Assembly: GCA_963766375.1 (NCBI GenBank)
Contig: CAVXZG010000019.1
Coordinates: 248,001 to 312,000, forward strand
Length of the DNA: 64,000 nucleotides
Direction: 5' to 3'
From: AC-32 sp963766375
Lineage (GTDB): Bacteria > Actinomycetota > Thermoleophilia > Gaiellales > Gaiellaceae
Shown here in pieces: positions 42,907 to 55,803 of this stretch. A program made the position numbers and the translations under genes. Position 1 is the first letter of the stretch; each line of letters opens with the position of its first letter. Under the pieces are notes generated by a model. The model did not search any database, was not told the origin of the DNA, and was given only the letters and a program-made list of their open reading frames with translations.

Positions 42907-43929
42907 CCGGGTTCCTGGCACTCGAGGACGGAACCGTCTTCCGAGGCGAATCGGTCGGCGCGGAGGGGTTCGCCTTCGGCGAGGCCGTCTTCACGACCGC
43001 GATGACGGGCTACCAGGAGGTCGTCACAGACCCCAGCTTCGCGGAGCAGATCGTCTGCTTCACGGCCGCGATGGTCGGCAACTACGGCGTCGATGCTGAC
43101 CGCTGCGAGTCACGCCGCCCGCACGCCCGCGCGGTCGTGATGCGCGAGGCGCGCGGGCCGGCCTGGACGGACTGGCTGCACGAGCGCGGGATCGTCGCGC
43201 TCTCCGGAATCGACACGCGGTCGCTCGTGCTCCACCTGCGCGACTCGGGCGCGATGCGCTCGATCGCCGTCGCCGGTGACGCCTCGGTGGAGGAGGCGCT
43301 GGCCGCGGTCAAGGAGCAGCCTGCGATGGAAGGGCGCGCGCTTGCCGCTCAGGTCTCCATCCGCGAGCCCTACGTCTTCTCCGACGCGGGCACGGCGCGG
43401 ATCGCGGTGCTCGACTACGGCTGCAAGCAGTCGATCCTCAACCGCCTCGCCTGGGCGGGCGCGGCGGTCACGGTCTACCCGCACGACGCCGATCCGGAGG
43501 AGCTCACGAGCTACGACGGGGTCCTGCTCTCGAACGGCCCCGGCGATCCCGAGCCGCTCGCGACCGAGGTCGAGACGGTGCGCGCGCTCCTCGGTCGGGT
43601 GCCGCTGCTCGGGATCTGCCTCGGCCACCAGCTGCTCGCGCTGGCCACGGGGCACGAGACCTTCAAGCTCCCCTTCGGCCACCGCGGCGCGAACCACCCG
43701 GTGCTCGAGAAGCGCTCCAACCGCGTGCTCGTCACGAGCCAGAACCACGGCTTCGCGGTCGGCCGCTCGGATGCGAAGGAGGTCACACACGTCTCGCTCT
43801 ACGACGGCACCGTCGAGGGCCTCGACTTCCCGGACCTGCGGGCGAGCTCCGTCCAGTTCCATCCCGAGGCGCGCCCCGGCCCGCACGACGCCTGGCCGCT
43901 CCTCTCACGCTGGGTCGAAGGGGTGAGAC

Positions 43930-43946
<17 letters not shown>
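42903..43946 (+). CDS. carA: carbamoyl-phosphate synthase small subunit
   Basis: 347 aa glutaminase subunit. N-terminal CPS domain: FLALEDGTVFRGESVGAEGF, VFTTAMTGYQEVVTDPSF. Class I glutamine amidotransferase domain: VLDYGCKQSILNRLAW, GVLLSNGPGDPEPLATEV, the nucleophile in LLGICLGHQLLALATGHETF, and the His-Glu pair in SVQFHPEARPGPHDAWPLL. It supplies ammonia to CarB. ATG 42903 follows AAGGAGG and overlaps the preceding gene; the 3' end overlaps carB by 17 bp. Confidence 0.95.
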
Positions 43947-46998
<3,052 letters not shown>

Positions 46999-47021
<23 letters not shown>

Positions 47022-47661
47022 CGTTCTCGGCGCCGAGCCGGTCGGCCCGTACACGCTCCTGCGCCTCGAGCGCGGGAGCCTCGACCCGGGCACGCCGGGC
47101 CAGTTCTTCATGCTCGAGGCTCCGGGCCGGCTGCTGCCGCGTCCAATGAGCGTCTGCCTTGCGCCGCCCGGCGAGCTCGGCTTCCTGATCGATCCGATTG
47201 GCCCCGGCACGCGCGCGCTCTGCGGTCTCGCGGTCGGCGACCGGCTCGGGATCCTCGGCCCGCTCGGCAATGGCTTTCGGCTCGACGTCGAGCGCCCGTT
47301 ACTCGTCGGCGGCGGAATCGGGGTGGCGCCGTTTCCGTACCTCTCGGAGAGGCTCGGCGCGCCCCCGGCGGTGCTCGGCTTTCGCAGCGACTGGCACGCG
47401 GAGGCGGCCGCGCTCGTGCCGAATGCGGAGGTCGTGCTCGAGCCGACCTACGTCACCGAGGTCATGCCTGCGGGCCACGACGTGCTCGCCTGCGGGCCGG
47501 AAGCGATGCTCGAGGCGGTCCGCCGCCTGGCCCCGGACGCCCAGCTGGCCTGGGAGGCGCCGATGGCGTGCGGCCACGGGGCCTGCTACGGCTGCGCGGT
47601 GGAGATCGACGGCGAGCTCAAGCGCCTCTGCGTGGAGGGACCCGTCCTTGCGGCTGCTTAA
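46999..47661 (+). CDS. pyrK: dihydroorotate dehydrogenase electron-transfer subunit
   Basis: 220 aa FAD/[2Fe-2S] subunit that passes electrons from PyrD to NAD+. Ferredoxin-reductase-like FAD domain: YTLLRLERGSLDPGTPGQFF and LLPRPMSVCLAP. NAD domain: RPLLVGGGIGVAPFPYLSER and DVLACGPEAMLEAVRRL. The 2Fe-2S ligands are in APMACGHGACYGCAVEIDGE followed by LKRLC (four cysteines). ATG 46999 lies in the carB 3' end. It overlaps pyrD by 14 bp, so the enzyme is a class 1B PyrDK complex. Confidence 0.9.
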
Positions 47662-48566
47662 CGCGAGCGGCTGCCTCGACGCGCTGACCGCACCCGACGC
47701 GGCGCGGGAGCTCGACGCCTTCGTGACGAAGACGGTGACGCCGCTCGCGCGTGAGGGGAATCCGCCGGTGCGCATCGCCGAGACCGAGGTCGGGATGCTG
47801 AACGCGATCGGGCTCGCCAACCCGGGAATCGACGCCTTCGTCGCGGAGCACCTGCCCCGGCTCGCGCACGTCGGCCTGCCGGTCTGGGTTTCGGTCGGCG
47901 GCTTCTCGGTGGACGATTACGTTCTGGTCTCGAGCGCGTCTCGACGGCTGCGCTGAGGTGGCCGCGCTCGAGCTGAACCTCTCGTGCCCGAACGTGGACG
48001 AGGTGCCGGAGAACGTCGGCGAGGTGGTCGCGGCGGTCCGCGCGGTCACGGGCAAGCCGCTCTACGCGAAGCTTTCGCCGGCCGCGTCCGACGTGAGCGA
48101 GACCGCCCGGGCCGCGCAGGCCGCGGGAGCCGACGGCCTCAGCCTGATCAACACGATCCGCGGCCTCGCGCTGGACGAGCGCACGCTCAGGCCGCTGCTC
48201 GCGCGCGGCGCCGGCGGCCTCTCCGGTCCGGCCCTGCGCCCGATCGCCCTCGCCGCCGTCTATGCGTGCCGCCGGGCGAGCGACCTGCCCATCGTCGGCA
48301 TGGGTGGAGTGGCGACCGGACGGGACGCGCTGGAGTTGCTCGCAGCCGGCGCAAATGACGTCGCGATCGGGACGACGTTCTTCTCCGACCCCGGCGCTGC
48401 GACCCGCATTCGCTCCGAACTGGCCGCCGAGCTGGCAGCTCTCGGCTTCGCCAATCCTGACAACGCGGTGGGCGTCGCTCACGAGCCGGAAGTCGCAACC
48501 CTCAACCGCGAGTCGAGAGTGGAGTTGAAAAAATACCTGCATACGACAGCAAATATGGAGGGTTGA
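47648..48566 (+). CDS. pyrD: dihydroorotate dehydrogenase class 1B, catalytic subunit (frameshifted)
   Basis: About 305 aa. FMN-binding TIM barrel oxidising dihydroorotate to orotate with PyrK. Motifs: VTKTVTPLAREGNPPVRIAE, MLNAIGLANPGIDAFV, ALELNLSCPNVDEVPENVGE, YAKLSPAASDVSETARAAQA, DGLSLINTIRGLAL, GGLSGPALRPIALAAVYACR, IVGMGGVATGRDALELLAAG and DVAIGTTFFSDPGA. One extra base near 47930 breaks the frame before LDGCAEVAALELNL. TTG 47648 is the start consistent with homology and lies in the pyrK 3' end. It is the last gene of the pyr operon; a promoter for mihF begins at its stop codon. Confidence 0.92.
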
Positions 48567-48590
48567 CCGAGGCTCCGAGCTTGTTAGTAT
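48563..48590 (+). promoter_or_regulatory. promoter of the leaderless mihF gene
   Basis: -35 TTGACC (48563-48568), 16-bp spacer, -10 TAGTAT (48585-48590). The hexamer -35 overlaps the pyrD stop. GTG 48599 lies 8 bp after the -10, consistent with a leaderless transcript. Confidence 0.55.
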
Positions 48591-48598
48591 CCCCCGCC

Positions 48599-48928
48599 GT
48601 GGCCGCCCTCAAGACCCAGGCGCAGGCGCCTCTGCGTTCCCTCGACCAGCGGATGGAAGCTCTCAAGCGTGCGAACGACATCCGCGTGAGGCGCGCGCAG
48701 CTCAAGAAGGACCTCAAGTCGGGGGTAGCCCACATCGAGGAAATCCTGAGCAACCCGCCCGAGTACGTGTCGACGGCGAAGGTGTTCGACATGCTGATGG
48801 CCGTCCCGAAGTTCGGCCGCGTCAAGGCCGCGCGATTCCTGAACCAGTGCCGCATCAGCCAGTCGAAGACCGTCGGCGGCCTCTCGGATCGCCAGCGTGC
48901 GGAGCTCATTGGGCTCTTCCACCGTTAG
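48599..48928 (+). CDS. mihF: integration host factor, actinobacterial type
   Basis: 109 aa from GTG 48599 (an in-frame TTG at 48563 would add 12 residues). RRAQLKKDLKSGVAHIEEIL, then AKVFDMLMAVPKFGRVKAAR and FLNQCRISQSKTVGGLSDRQ are the signature helices of the mIHF DNA-binding protein, which is unique to actinobacteria and bends DNA. The helix-two-turn-helix Pro-x-x-Gly-x-x-Lys (PKFGRVKA) is intact. The order pyr operon-mihF-gmk-rpoZ-coaBC is the usual actinobacterial one. It overlaps gmk by 20 bp. Confidence 0.92.
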   Translation: MAALKTQAQAPLRSLDQRMEALKRANDIRVRRAQLKKDLKSGVAHIEEILSNPPEYVSTAKVFDMLMAVPKFGRVKAARFLNQCRISQSKTVGGLSDRQRAELIGLFHR

Positions 48929-49526
48929 ACCGGTCTTCGTAATAACCGGCACCTCCGGCGAGGGGAAGAGCACCCTGGCCAGGGATCTCGTCGAGCGCCT
49001 GCCCGAGCTCGAGCTCGCGATCTCGGCGACGACGAGGCCGCGGCGGCCGAACGAGAAGGACGGCCGGGACTACTGGTTCCTCTCCGAGGAGGAGTTCGAC
49101 CGCCGGCTCGAAGCGGGCGAGTTCCTCGAGTGGGTCGAGCTGCCCTGGGGCGAGGGGTACCGGTCCGGAACGCTCTGGTCGGAGCTCGACCGCATCGCTT
49201 CAGGCGGCCACTCGCCGCTGCTCGAGATCGAGACGGGCGGTGCGCTCGCGGTCCGCGACCGCGTCCCGGCGGCGGTGACGATCTTCGTCACGGCTCCGAG
49301 CAAGGAGGAGCTCGAGCGCCGGCTGCGCTCTCGCGCGACCGAGAGCGAGGGCGAGATCGAGGAGCGCCTCTCGATCGCTCAGCGCCAGCTCGCGCTCGAA
49401 AAGGAGTTCCAACACACGATCGTCAACGACGTTCTCGAGCGCGCGCTCGACGAGCTCGAGGGAATCGTCCGCGGGGAGTTGCAGGCGGCAGGTACGATGG
49501 CCGCCCGTGATTCATCCACGCATTGA
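48909..49526 (+). CDS. gmk: guanylate kinase
   Basis: 205 aa from TTG 48909. Phosphorylates GMP to GDP. P-loop VFVITGTSGEGKSTLARDLV; GMP-binding AISATTRPRRPNEKDGRDYW followed by FLSEEEFDRRLEAGEFLEWV; LEIETGGALAVRDRVPAAVT; VTAPSKEELERRLRSRATES and the lid region EIEERLSIAQRQLALEKEFQ. The start lies inside mihF (20 bp overlap), and the 3' end overlaps rpoZ by 20 bp. Confidence 0.94.
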   Translation: MGSSTVRPVFVITGTSGEGKSTLARDLVERLPELELAISATTRPRRPNEKDGRDYWFLSEEEFDRRLEAGEFLEWVELPWGEGYRSGTLWSELDRIASGGHSPLLEIETGGALAVRDRVPAAVTIFVTAPSKEELERRLRSRATESEGEIEERLSIAQRQLALEKEFQHTIVNDVLERALDELEGIVRGELQAAGTMAARDSSTH

Positions 49527-49737
49527 CGAACTGCTCGACAACGTCGACTCCCGCTACGCGCTGGTGATCGTCGCCGCGAAGCGCGCCCGGCAGATCAACA
49601 ACTACCACCATCAGCTGGGCGAAGGCACCTTCGACCAGTTCCTGCCGCCGCTCGTCGAGTCGCGCTCGAAGAACTACTTGACCATGGCCCTCGAGGAAGT
49701 CGCCGAGGGCAAGATCAAGTACACGTACCCGAAGTAG
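49507..49737 (+). CDS. rpoZ: RNA polymerase omega subunit
   Basis: 76 aa. HPRIDELLDNVDSRYALVIV, then AAKRARQINNYHHQLGEGTF and LTMALEEVAEGKIKYTYP are the conserved omega motifs (SRYxLVxxAAKRARQI). GTG 49507 lies in the gmk 3' end. A hairpin terminator follows. Omega assists RNA polymerase assembly around beta-prime. Confidence 0.95.
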   Translation: MIHPRIDELLDNVDSRYALVIVAAKRARQINNYHHQLGEGTFDQFLPPLVESRSKNYLTMALEEVAEGKIKYTYPK

Positions 49738-49740
49738 GGG

Positions 49741-49760
49741 CGGCCGCCCGAAGGCGGCCG
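49741..49760. terminator. bidirectional stem-loop between rpoZ and the cupredoxin gene
   Basis: Perfect 8-bp arms CGGCCGCC / GGCGGCCG with a CGAA tetraloop, 3 bp after the rpoZ stop and 14 bp from the convergent gene's stop. Confidence 0.7.
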
Positions 49761-49774
49761 CGTGTGAGGTCGTC

Positions 49775-50155
49775 CTACCTCGTGACTTTGAAGAAGCCGA
49801 ACATCTGGCTTTCGTGCACCGAGCAGTAGTACTTCCATTTGCCCGGCTTGAGGTTCACGAGCATTCCCTTGGTCCCCATGAAGGCCGTCGTGGTGAGGTG
49901 CTTCTCGATCTTCACGGGCTTCTCCCGCTCGATCGTGAAGTTGTGGAACGACGACTTGTCGGCGACGACGAAGCGGTAGTAGCCGGCCTTCAACGACGTG
50001 ACCTTGACGCCGTTCTTCGCCAGCTTGATCGAGTAACCGGGGCCGACGACGCCCTTGAGGGTCGGCGCCTTGGCGCTGCGGCTGAGGGCTGCACCGGCGA
50101 GGACGAGCGTGACCGCGGCGAGGACGGCTAGGACTCCAAGTGGCTTACGCGGCAT
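49775..50155 (-). CDS. secreted cupredoxin-like protein
   Basis: 126 aa from ATG 50155, with AAGGAG upstream. The signal peptide MPRKPLGVLAVLAAVTLVLA ends near GAALS. The mature part keeps a type I copper site in order: His in KSSFHNFTIERE, then Cys-x-x-His-x3-Met in KYYCSVHESQMFGFF. That is the plastocyanin/azurin-like ligand set. Small blue copper proteins of this kind usually shuttle electrons or buffer copper outside the membrane; the partner is unknown. Confidence 0.85.
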   Translation of the reverse strand: MPRKPLGVLAVLAAVTLVLAGAALSRSAKAPTLKGVVGPGYSIKLAKNGVKVTSLKAGYYRFVVADKSSFHNFTIEREKPVKIEKHLTTTAFMGTKGMLVNLKPGKWKYYCSVHESQMFGFFKVTR

Positions 50156-50253
50156 GTGGCTCCTTCCGTAGGTAACGAGTCGCTCTACGGAGCCGAGGGT
50201 CGAGTCGGATTGCCGACTGTCACTAAATGCCTGCTGAGGGCACAATGTGCACC

Positions 50254-51434
50254 ATGGCACGGGTAATTCTCGGAGTGACGGGTGGCATCGCGGCCTACAA
50301 GGCCTGCGAGCTTGCCCGCCTGCTCGTGCGCGCGGGGCACGAGGTGACGCCGATCCTCACGCCCGAGGCCGAGGCCTTCGTCACGGCCAAGACCTTCGAG
50401 GCGCTTGCCCGCCGCGAGATGCCGCGCGAGCTCTACCCGCACCTGGTCGAGGCCGACGTGCTCGTGGTCGCTCCGCTGTCGGCGAATACTCTGGCCAAGC
50501 TCGCCCACGGCCTCGCGGACAACGTCTTGACCCAGACGGCCCTCGCCTTCGAGGGTCCGGTTGTCGCCGCTCCTGCGATGAACCCGCGCATGTGGGCCAA
50601 CGCGGCGACCCGGGCGAACGTCGAGACGCTGCGCGCCCGCGGTGTCGATCTCGTCGGCCCCGAGGAGGGAGACACGGCCGAGGGCGAGGTCGGAATCGGG
50701 CGGATGAGCGAGCCGGAAGAGATCTTCGAGCGCGTCACCTCGCTGCTCGAGAAGCGCGAGCAGCTGCAGGGCCTCCACGTGCTCGTCACCGCCGGCGGAA
50801 CCCGCGAGCCGCTGGACGCCGTTCGCTTCCTCGGCAACCGCTCCTCGGGGCGGATGGGCGCTGCGCTCGCCGCCGAGGCACGCCGGCGCGGGGCGGAGGT
50901 GACCCTCGTCGCGTCGAACCTTTCGGTGCGCGCGCCCGTAGGAGTAGACGTGATCGAGGCGCCGACCGCCGAGGACGTGGCCCGCGAGACGCTCGCCCGG
51001 GGCGACGCCGACGTGGTGTTGATGGCCGCTGCCGTGGCGGACTACCGGCCCAAGGAGCCGGAAGAGGAGAAGCGCGCCAAGGACGGCGCCCCGTGGACGG
51101 TGACGCTCGAGCCGACGACGGACGTCCTGCTCGAGCTCGGCGCGGGGGCGTGATCCCGGACGCGTAGCTACTCGTCGGCTTCGCGGCCGACCGCGGCGAG
51201 CGCGGCCTGGAGCGCGCACGAGAGAAGCTGGCCAACAAGCGCGCCGACCTGATCGTCTTCAACGACGTGGCCCGCGACGACGTCGGCTTCGATGCTCCCG
51301 ACAACGAGGTCGTTCTCGTCTCGGCGGAAGGCGAGCGGCGGATCGAGAAGGCCCCGAAGGAGCGAGTGGCGGCGGCTATCCTCGACGAGGTCGCAGGGCG
51401 TCTGGAGGAGGCGAGTGGACGAAGCGGTCGGTAG
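50254..51434 (+). CDS. coaBC: bifunctional phosphopantothenoylcysteine decarboxylase/synthetase (interrupted)
   Basis: About 393 aa expected. CoaC half: RVILGVTGGIAAYKACELAR, APLSANTLAKLAHGLADNVL, APAMNPRMWANAATRANVET. CoaB half: VLVTAGGTREPLDAVRFLGN, SSGRMGAALAAEARRRGAEV, VLMAAAVADYRPKEPEEEKR. It breaks near 51140-51170. The frame shifts by +2 (or -1) in a G-run, then an in-frame TAG at 51165-51167 interrupts before LVGFAADRGERGLERAREKL and IVFNDVARDDVGFDAPDNEV, the conserved C-terminus. So this lesion is more than the simple +1 seen elsewhere. The GTG of moxR lies 20 bp inside its end. ATG 50254 is chosen over GTG/ATG codons 9-27 bp upstream. Confidence 0.88.
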
Positions 51435-52380
51435 CGAGCGGGTCGACGCCGAGTCGGCCGAGGCCGTCCAGCGGATCGTGGACAACCTCGCCGTCGTGGT
51501 GCACGCGCCCGACGAGACGCTGCGGCTCGTCGTGCTCTGCCTCGTGGCCGAGGGCCACCTGATCATCGAGGACTTCCCCGGGGTCGGGAAGACGATGCTG
51601 GCCAAGGCGCTCGCCCGCTCGATGGACTGCTCCTTCTCGCGGCTCCAGTTCACGCCGGACCTCCTTCCCTCGGACGTGACCGGCGTGAACGTCTTCAACC
51701 AGAAGACGAACGAGTTCGAGTTCCGGCCCGGCCCCGTCTTCGCGAACCTCCTGCTCGTGGACGAGATCAACCGCGCCTCGCCGAAGACGCAGGCGGCGCT
51801 GCTCGAGTGCATGCAGGAAGACCAGGTGACCGTGGACGGGGTCAGCTACGAGCTGGCCGCGCCGTTCATGGTGGTCGCGACGCAGAACCCGATCGAGTAC
51901 GAGGGCACATATCCGCTCCCCGAGGCCCAGCTCGACCGCTTCACGCTGCGGGTCGAGATCGGCTACCCGCCGCTGGGCGACGAGGCGCGGATGCTGACCG
52001 AGCAGACGAGCGACCCCCCGCTCGAGTCGCTCCAGCCGGTCGCGAGCGCCGCCGACGTCCGCCGGCTCGCGGCGGCGGCGTCCGAGATCTTCGTCGAGGA
52101 GAGCGTGAACCGGTACGTGGTCGCGCTGCTGCGTCAGACCCGCTCCGACGCCCGGCTCTACCTCGGCGCCAGCCCTCGCGCCGGGATCGCGCTCCTGCGC
52201 GTCGCGAAGGCACGGGCACTCGCGGACGGCCGCGGCTTCGTCTCGCCCGACGACGTGAAGGCGGTTGCCGAGCCCGTGCTCGCGCACCGGCTGATCGTCG
52301 CGCCCGAGGCCCGCTCGGCCGGCCTGGCCGGCGGCGACCTGGTGCGCGACACACTCGAGCACACACCCGTCCCCGTATGA
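51415..52380 (+). CDS. moxR: MoxR-family AAA+ ATPase
   Basis: 321 aa from GTG 51415, behind GGAGGAG. Walker A: LIIEDFPGVGKTMLAKALAR. Walker B: FANLLLVDEINRASPKTQAA. Sensor 1: FMVVATQNPIEYEGTYPLPE, then AQLDRFTLRVEIGYPP and the C-terminal LYLGASPRAGIALLRVAKAR. MoxR ATPases act as chaperones with DUF58 and transglutaminase partners, as found in the next two genes. The stop overlaps the DUF58 start (ATGA). Confidence 0.95.
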   Translation: MDEAVGSERVDAESAEAVQRIVDNLAVVVHAPDETLRLVVLCLVAEGHLIIEDFPGVGKTMLAKALARSMDCSFSRLQFTPDLLPSDVTGVNVFNQKTNEFEFRPGPVFANLLLVDEINRASPKTQAALLECMQEDQVTVDGVSYELAAPFMVVATQNPIEYEGTYPLPEAQLDRFTLRVEIGYPPLGDEARMLTEQTSDPPLESLQPVASAADVRRLAAAASEIFVEESVNRYVVALLRQTRSDARLYLGASPRAGIALLRVAKARALADGRGFVSPDDVKAVAEPVLAHRLIVAPEARSAGLAGGDLVRDTLEHTPVPV

Positions 52381-53567
52381 CCCACCGAGGGAGGCTCGCG
52401 CTGGCACTCGGCGGCGCGACCTACCTCGCTGCGTGGGCGTTCGGCTCCAAGGTTCTCTATCCGGTCGCGCTCGGGCTGCCCGCGGCGGTGCTGCTCGCGT
52501 GGCTCTTGACGCGCCTGGCGAACCGGCCGCTGCAGCTGCGGCGGACGCTTCCGCCGGGCGAGCGGCTCGAGGGCGAGGACGTCGAGGTCGGGCTCGAGCT
52601 CCTCGGCGAGCGGCCGCTCGTGCCGGCGAAGTGGGTGCTGCGGGAGCGGATCGGCAGGCTCGGCGAGCACGCGACGCCGCTCGCGGCGCACGGCCGCGCC
52701 TCCTACGTGCTCGAGGCTCTGCCGCGCGGGCGCTACGCGTTCGAGGACACACGGGCGGAGATCGAGGACCCGTTCGGGCTCGAGCGCGTCGAGCAGCCGC
52801 TCTCGGCACCCGGCGCGCTGCTCGTCTACCCGCGCCTGGTCGAGCTCGACCGGCTCTTCTCGGAGTCGGGCGCTCGCTCGCACGACGGCCGGCGGCTGCT
52901 CCTGCAGCGGCCCGCCGGGTTCGACCTGCACAGCGTCCGCGAGCACGAGCAGGGCGAGTCGCTGCGCAAGGTGCACTGGCGCTCGACCGCCAAGCGCGGG
53001 CAGCTGATGGTGAAGGAGCTCGAGGACTCGCCGCGGGACGAGGTGGCCGTCGTCCTGGATGCCGACCCCGCGGCGGTTACCGGCGAGAGCTTCGACGTCC
53101 AGGTTCGCGCCGCCGGCTCGATTCTGCTCGCGCACTCGCGGCGAGGCCGCCGGGCGGTGCTCGTGGTCAACTCCGGCCGCCATGAGCAGCAGCGGGTGCA
53201 CTCGGGTGAGGCCGACTGGCGCCAGGCGCTCGACCTGCTCGCAGCCGCCGAGCCTGAGGAAGGCCCGCCACTCGCTGCGCTGCTCGCGGACGAGGGCCAT
53301 GTGACGGGCCGGGCGCTGGAGCTCGCGGTCGTGACGGCCTCGCTGCCGCCGCGGCTGGTCGAGCGGCTCGTCGAGCGCTCGCTCGGGAGCCGCAACGTCT
53401 CGCTCGTGCTGGTGGATGCGGCGAGCTTCGCGGGCGCGCCTCGAGAACGGATCCCGGAGCTGCTGCGGCTTCAGGCCGCGGGGGTCGCGGCGGTGGTACT
53501 GCGCAGTGGCGACGACCTTGCCGAGCGGCTAGGCGCGGCGGAGGTACCGGAGGCGGCGCGTGCCTAG
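52377..53567 (+). CDS. DUF58 membrane protein, MoxR partner
   Basis: 396 aa. Two N-terminal hydrophobic segments (ALGGATYLAAWAFGSKVLYP and ALGLPAAVLLAWLL) are followed by a beta domain and the DUF58 signature GESLRKVHWRSTAKRGQLMV followed by KELEDSPRDEVAVVLDADP, which begins a von Willebrand A-like fold. It has ATGA overlap with moxR and an 8-bp overlap with the transglutaminase gene. It probably anchors the MoxR complex in the membrane. Client proteins are unknown. Confidence 0.9.
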   Translation: MTHRGRLALALGGATYLAAWAFGSKVLYPVALGLPAAVLLAWLLTRLANRPLQLRRTLPPGERLEGEDVEVGLELLGERPLVPAKWVLRERIGRLGEHATPLAAHGRASYVLEALPRGRYAFEDTRAEIEDPFGLERVEQPLSAPGALLVYPRLVELDRLFSESGARSHDGRRLLLQRPAGFDLHSVREHEQGESLRKVHWRSTAKRGQLMVKELEDSPRDEVAVVLDADPAAVTGESFDVQVRAAGSILLAHSRRGRRAVLVVNSGRHEQQRVHSGEADWRQALDLLAAAEPEEGPPLAALLADEGHVTGRALELAVVTASLPPRLVERLVERSLGSRNVSLVLVDAASFAGAPRERIPELLRLQAAGVAAVVLRSGDDLAERLGAAEVPEAARA

Positions 53568-55803
53568 GACCTTGCTCGTCGGCGGGCTCGCGGCGACCCT
53601 GCTCGCCTGGAGCTGGCTGCGGCTCGAGGAGGGCACGAGCGCGGCGCAGGCGGCGCTCGTCGTTGCGCTGGCGCTCGCCCCGGCGCTCGTGCAGGGCACA
53701 CGCCGCCGGGCGGTGGTCGCAGCGCTGGCAGCCGGAGGCGTCCTCGAGATTGCCTTCGGTTGGAGCTACCCAGGTGGGATCCTCTCGAGCTTCGGCCGCG
53801 GCTTCCTCGACTTCTACGACGTGCAGGTCCCGTTCGACCCCGGCGCGCACCCGCGCATGCACGGCGTGCTCCTGGTCGCGCTCTTTGCCTTCACGCTCTG
53901 GGTAGGACTCGCGGCTGGGGCGCGGCGGCCTGGGCTCGCCGCGGCCGGGCTCGTCGTCGGCGTCGGCTGGCCCGGGACGCTGCTTCCGGGGCACGACCTT
54001 CTGCGCGGCACGCTCCTCCTAGCGGGGGTGCTGGTGGCGATCGTGTCTCTCAGGCGCGGCCCGTTGCGCGGCCTTGGCACCGCGCTGGCCGTTGGCGCGC
54101 TCGTCCTCGTCGCCGCCGTGGCCGCCTCGAGCTCGCCCGCGTTCGCCAAGCGCGCGTTCCTCGACTGGCAGAACTGGGACCCCTACGACCACCCGACCAA
54201 GCCGGTTGACGTCTCCTACATCTGGGACTCCAGCTACGACGGCCTGACGTTCCCGCGCAAGCCGACGACCGTCCTGAGGATCGAGGCGGGCTCCGACGCC
54301 GCAGTACTGGCGCGTGACCGTCCTCAACGCGGTGAACGGAGGACGCTGGCTGGAGGACGATCCTGCTCTGCAAGGGTTCGAGCCCTCCGTGCTGGGCGAG
54401 GACGGGCTCATCCCGGCGCGGCAGGAAGACAGATCACGATGGCTGCCCCAGAAGGTGACGGTCGTGGGACTGCGTGACCATCACCTCGTCGGAGCCAGCA
54501 CGCCCGTCCATTTCGGCTCGGAGATCGACCGGGTCGGCTACGACCCGACCGGAATCGCCGAGGCTCTGTACCCCCTGCGCCGAGGCGACAGCTATCACGT
54601 TCAGAGCTACTCGCCGTCGCCGACTCCGGCGCAGTTGGCGCGGTCGAAGCCGATCTACCCCGCCCCGATCGACGCTCGCGAGCGCAAGTACCGCGAGGTC
54701 GAGAAGGGTGTCTACCCGGAGCTGTTCGGCTCACCTGACCAGAAGAGCAGCACCGCCTACCTGTTCGGAGCCTCTCACGCGACGCAACTGCGGCCCTACC
54801 GGCCGCTGTGGGCTCTGGCCGAGCAGGTCGCCGGCGGCGCCAAGAGCCCCTACGCGGCCGCTGTTGCGCTCGAGCGGTACTTCAGGGTCGGGGGCGGGTT
54901 CATCTACGACCAGCATCCGCCGCGCGCCGGTCGGCGTGCCGCCGCTCGTGGACTTCGTCACCCGGACGCACCGGGGGTACTGCCAGCACTTCTCAGGGGC
55001 GATGGCGCTGATGCTGCGCTACCTCGGCATTCCCGCCCGAGTCGCCGCGGGGTTCACGAGCGGCCGCTACGACAAGGCCAGCCACGAGTGGGTGGTCTCC
55101 GACCGCAACGCCCACACCTGGGTCGAGGTCTGGTTTCGCGGCTGGGGCTGGCTGCCGTTCGACCCGACGCCGAGCCGCAGCGGGCTCGCAGGCCAGTACT
55201 CGTCCTCCTCGCCGAGGTTCGACGTGGCTGCGGCGGCTGCTGTGCTTGCCGGGAACCAGGGGATCAGAAAGTTCGGCAGCGGCCTCGCCGACAAGCTCGG
55301 CTTCGGCGGCAAGGCCCGCGTCTCGCCCGACGTGCCCGATCTGGGCGCCGCTCCGGTCGGGGCTCGCTCGTCGCACCGCTCGCGGGCCTGGGGCTTCCTG
55401 CGCCTGCTCGCCGCTGTGCTGGGCGGGCTCGCGCTGGTCGTGATCGTGGCGAAGCTCGTGGCTCCGGCGCTCGCGCTACCTGACACGCGACCCGCGGCGG
55501 CTCGCGGGCGCGTGCCGCAAGGAGCTCCGCGACGTTCTGCTCGACCAGCAGGTCGAGGTGCCGTCAAGTGCGACGGTGCGGGAGCTGGCGGGGCTCGTCC
55601 GCGCCGAGTTCGGCGTCGAGGCGGCTGCGTTCGGGCTGCATGCCGACGCGGCGCGCTTCGGCCCTGCTGCCGGAGCGCGCGAGGCCGCCCGTGCCACGCG
55701 GCGCGATCTGCGCCGGCTACGGCGCGGCCTGCGCCGGGAGCTGACCCGCTTCGAGCGTTTCCGCGGGCTCCTGTCCCTCCGCTCGCTGGGTCTCACCGGA
55801 TAG
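53560..55803 (+). CDS. TgpA-like transglutaminase membrane protein (three frameshifts)
   Basis: About 747 aa after repair. The N-terminal half holds six or so transmembrane helices (LVVALALAPALVQGT, VLLVALFAFTLWVGLAAG, LLLAGVLVAIVSL, AVGALVLVAAVAAS). After a periplasmic domain (YWRVTVLNAVNGGRWLEDDP, then RRGDSYHVQSYSPSPTPAQL), the transglutaminase core has all three catalytic residues: THRGYCQHFSGAMALMLRYL (Cys), DRNAHTWVEVWFRGWG (His) and LPFDPTPSRS (Asp). Extra bases near 54292, 54925 and 55485 split it. The C-terminus has one more membrane helix and a basic coiled tail (ATRRDLRRLRRGLRREL). It is the third member of the MoxR-DUF58-transglutaminase unit. Confidence 0.88.
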
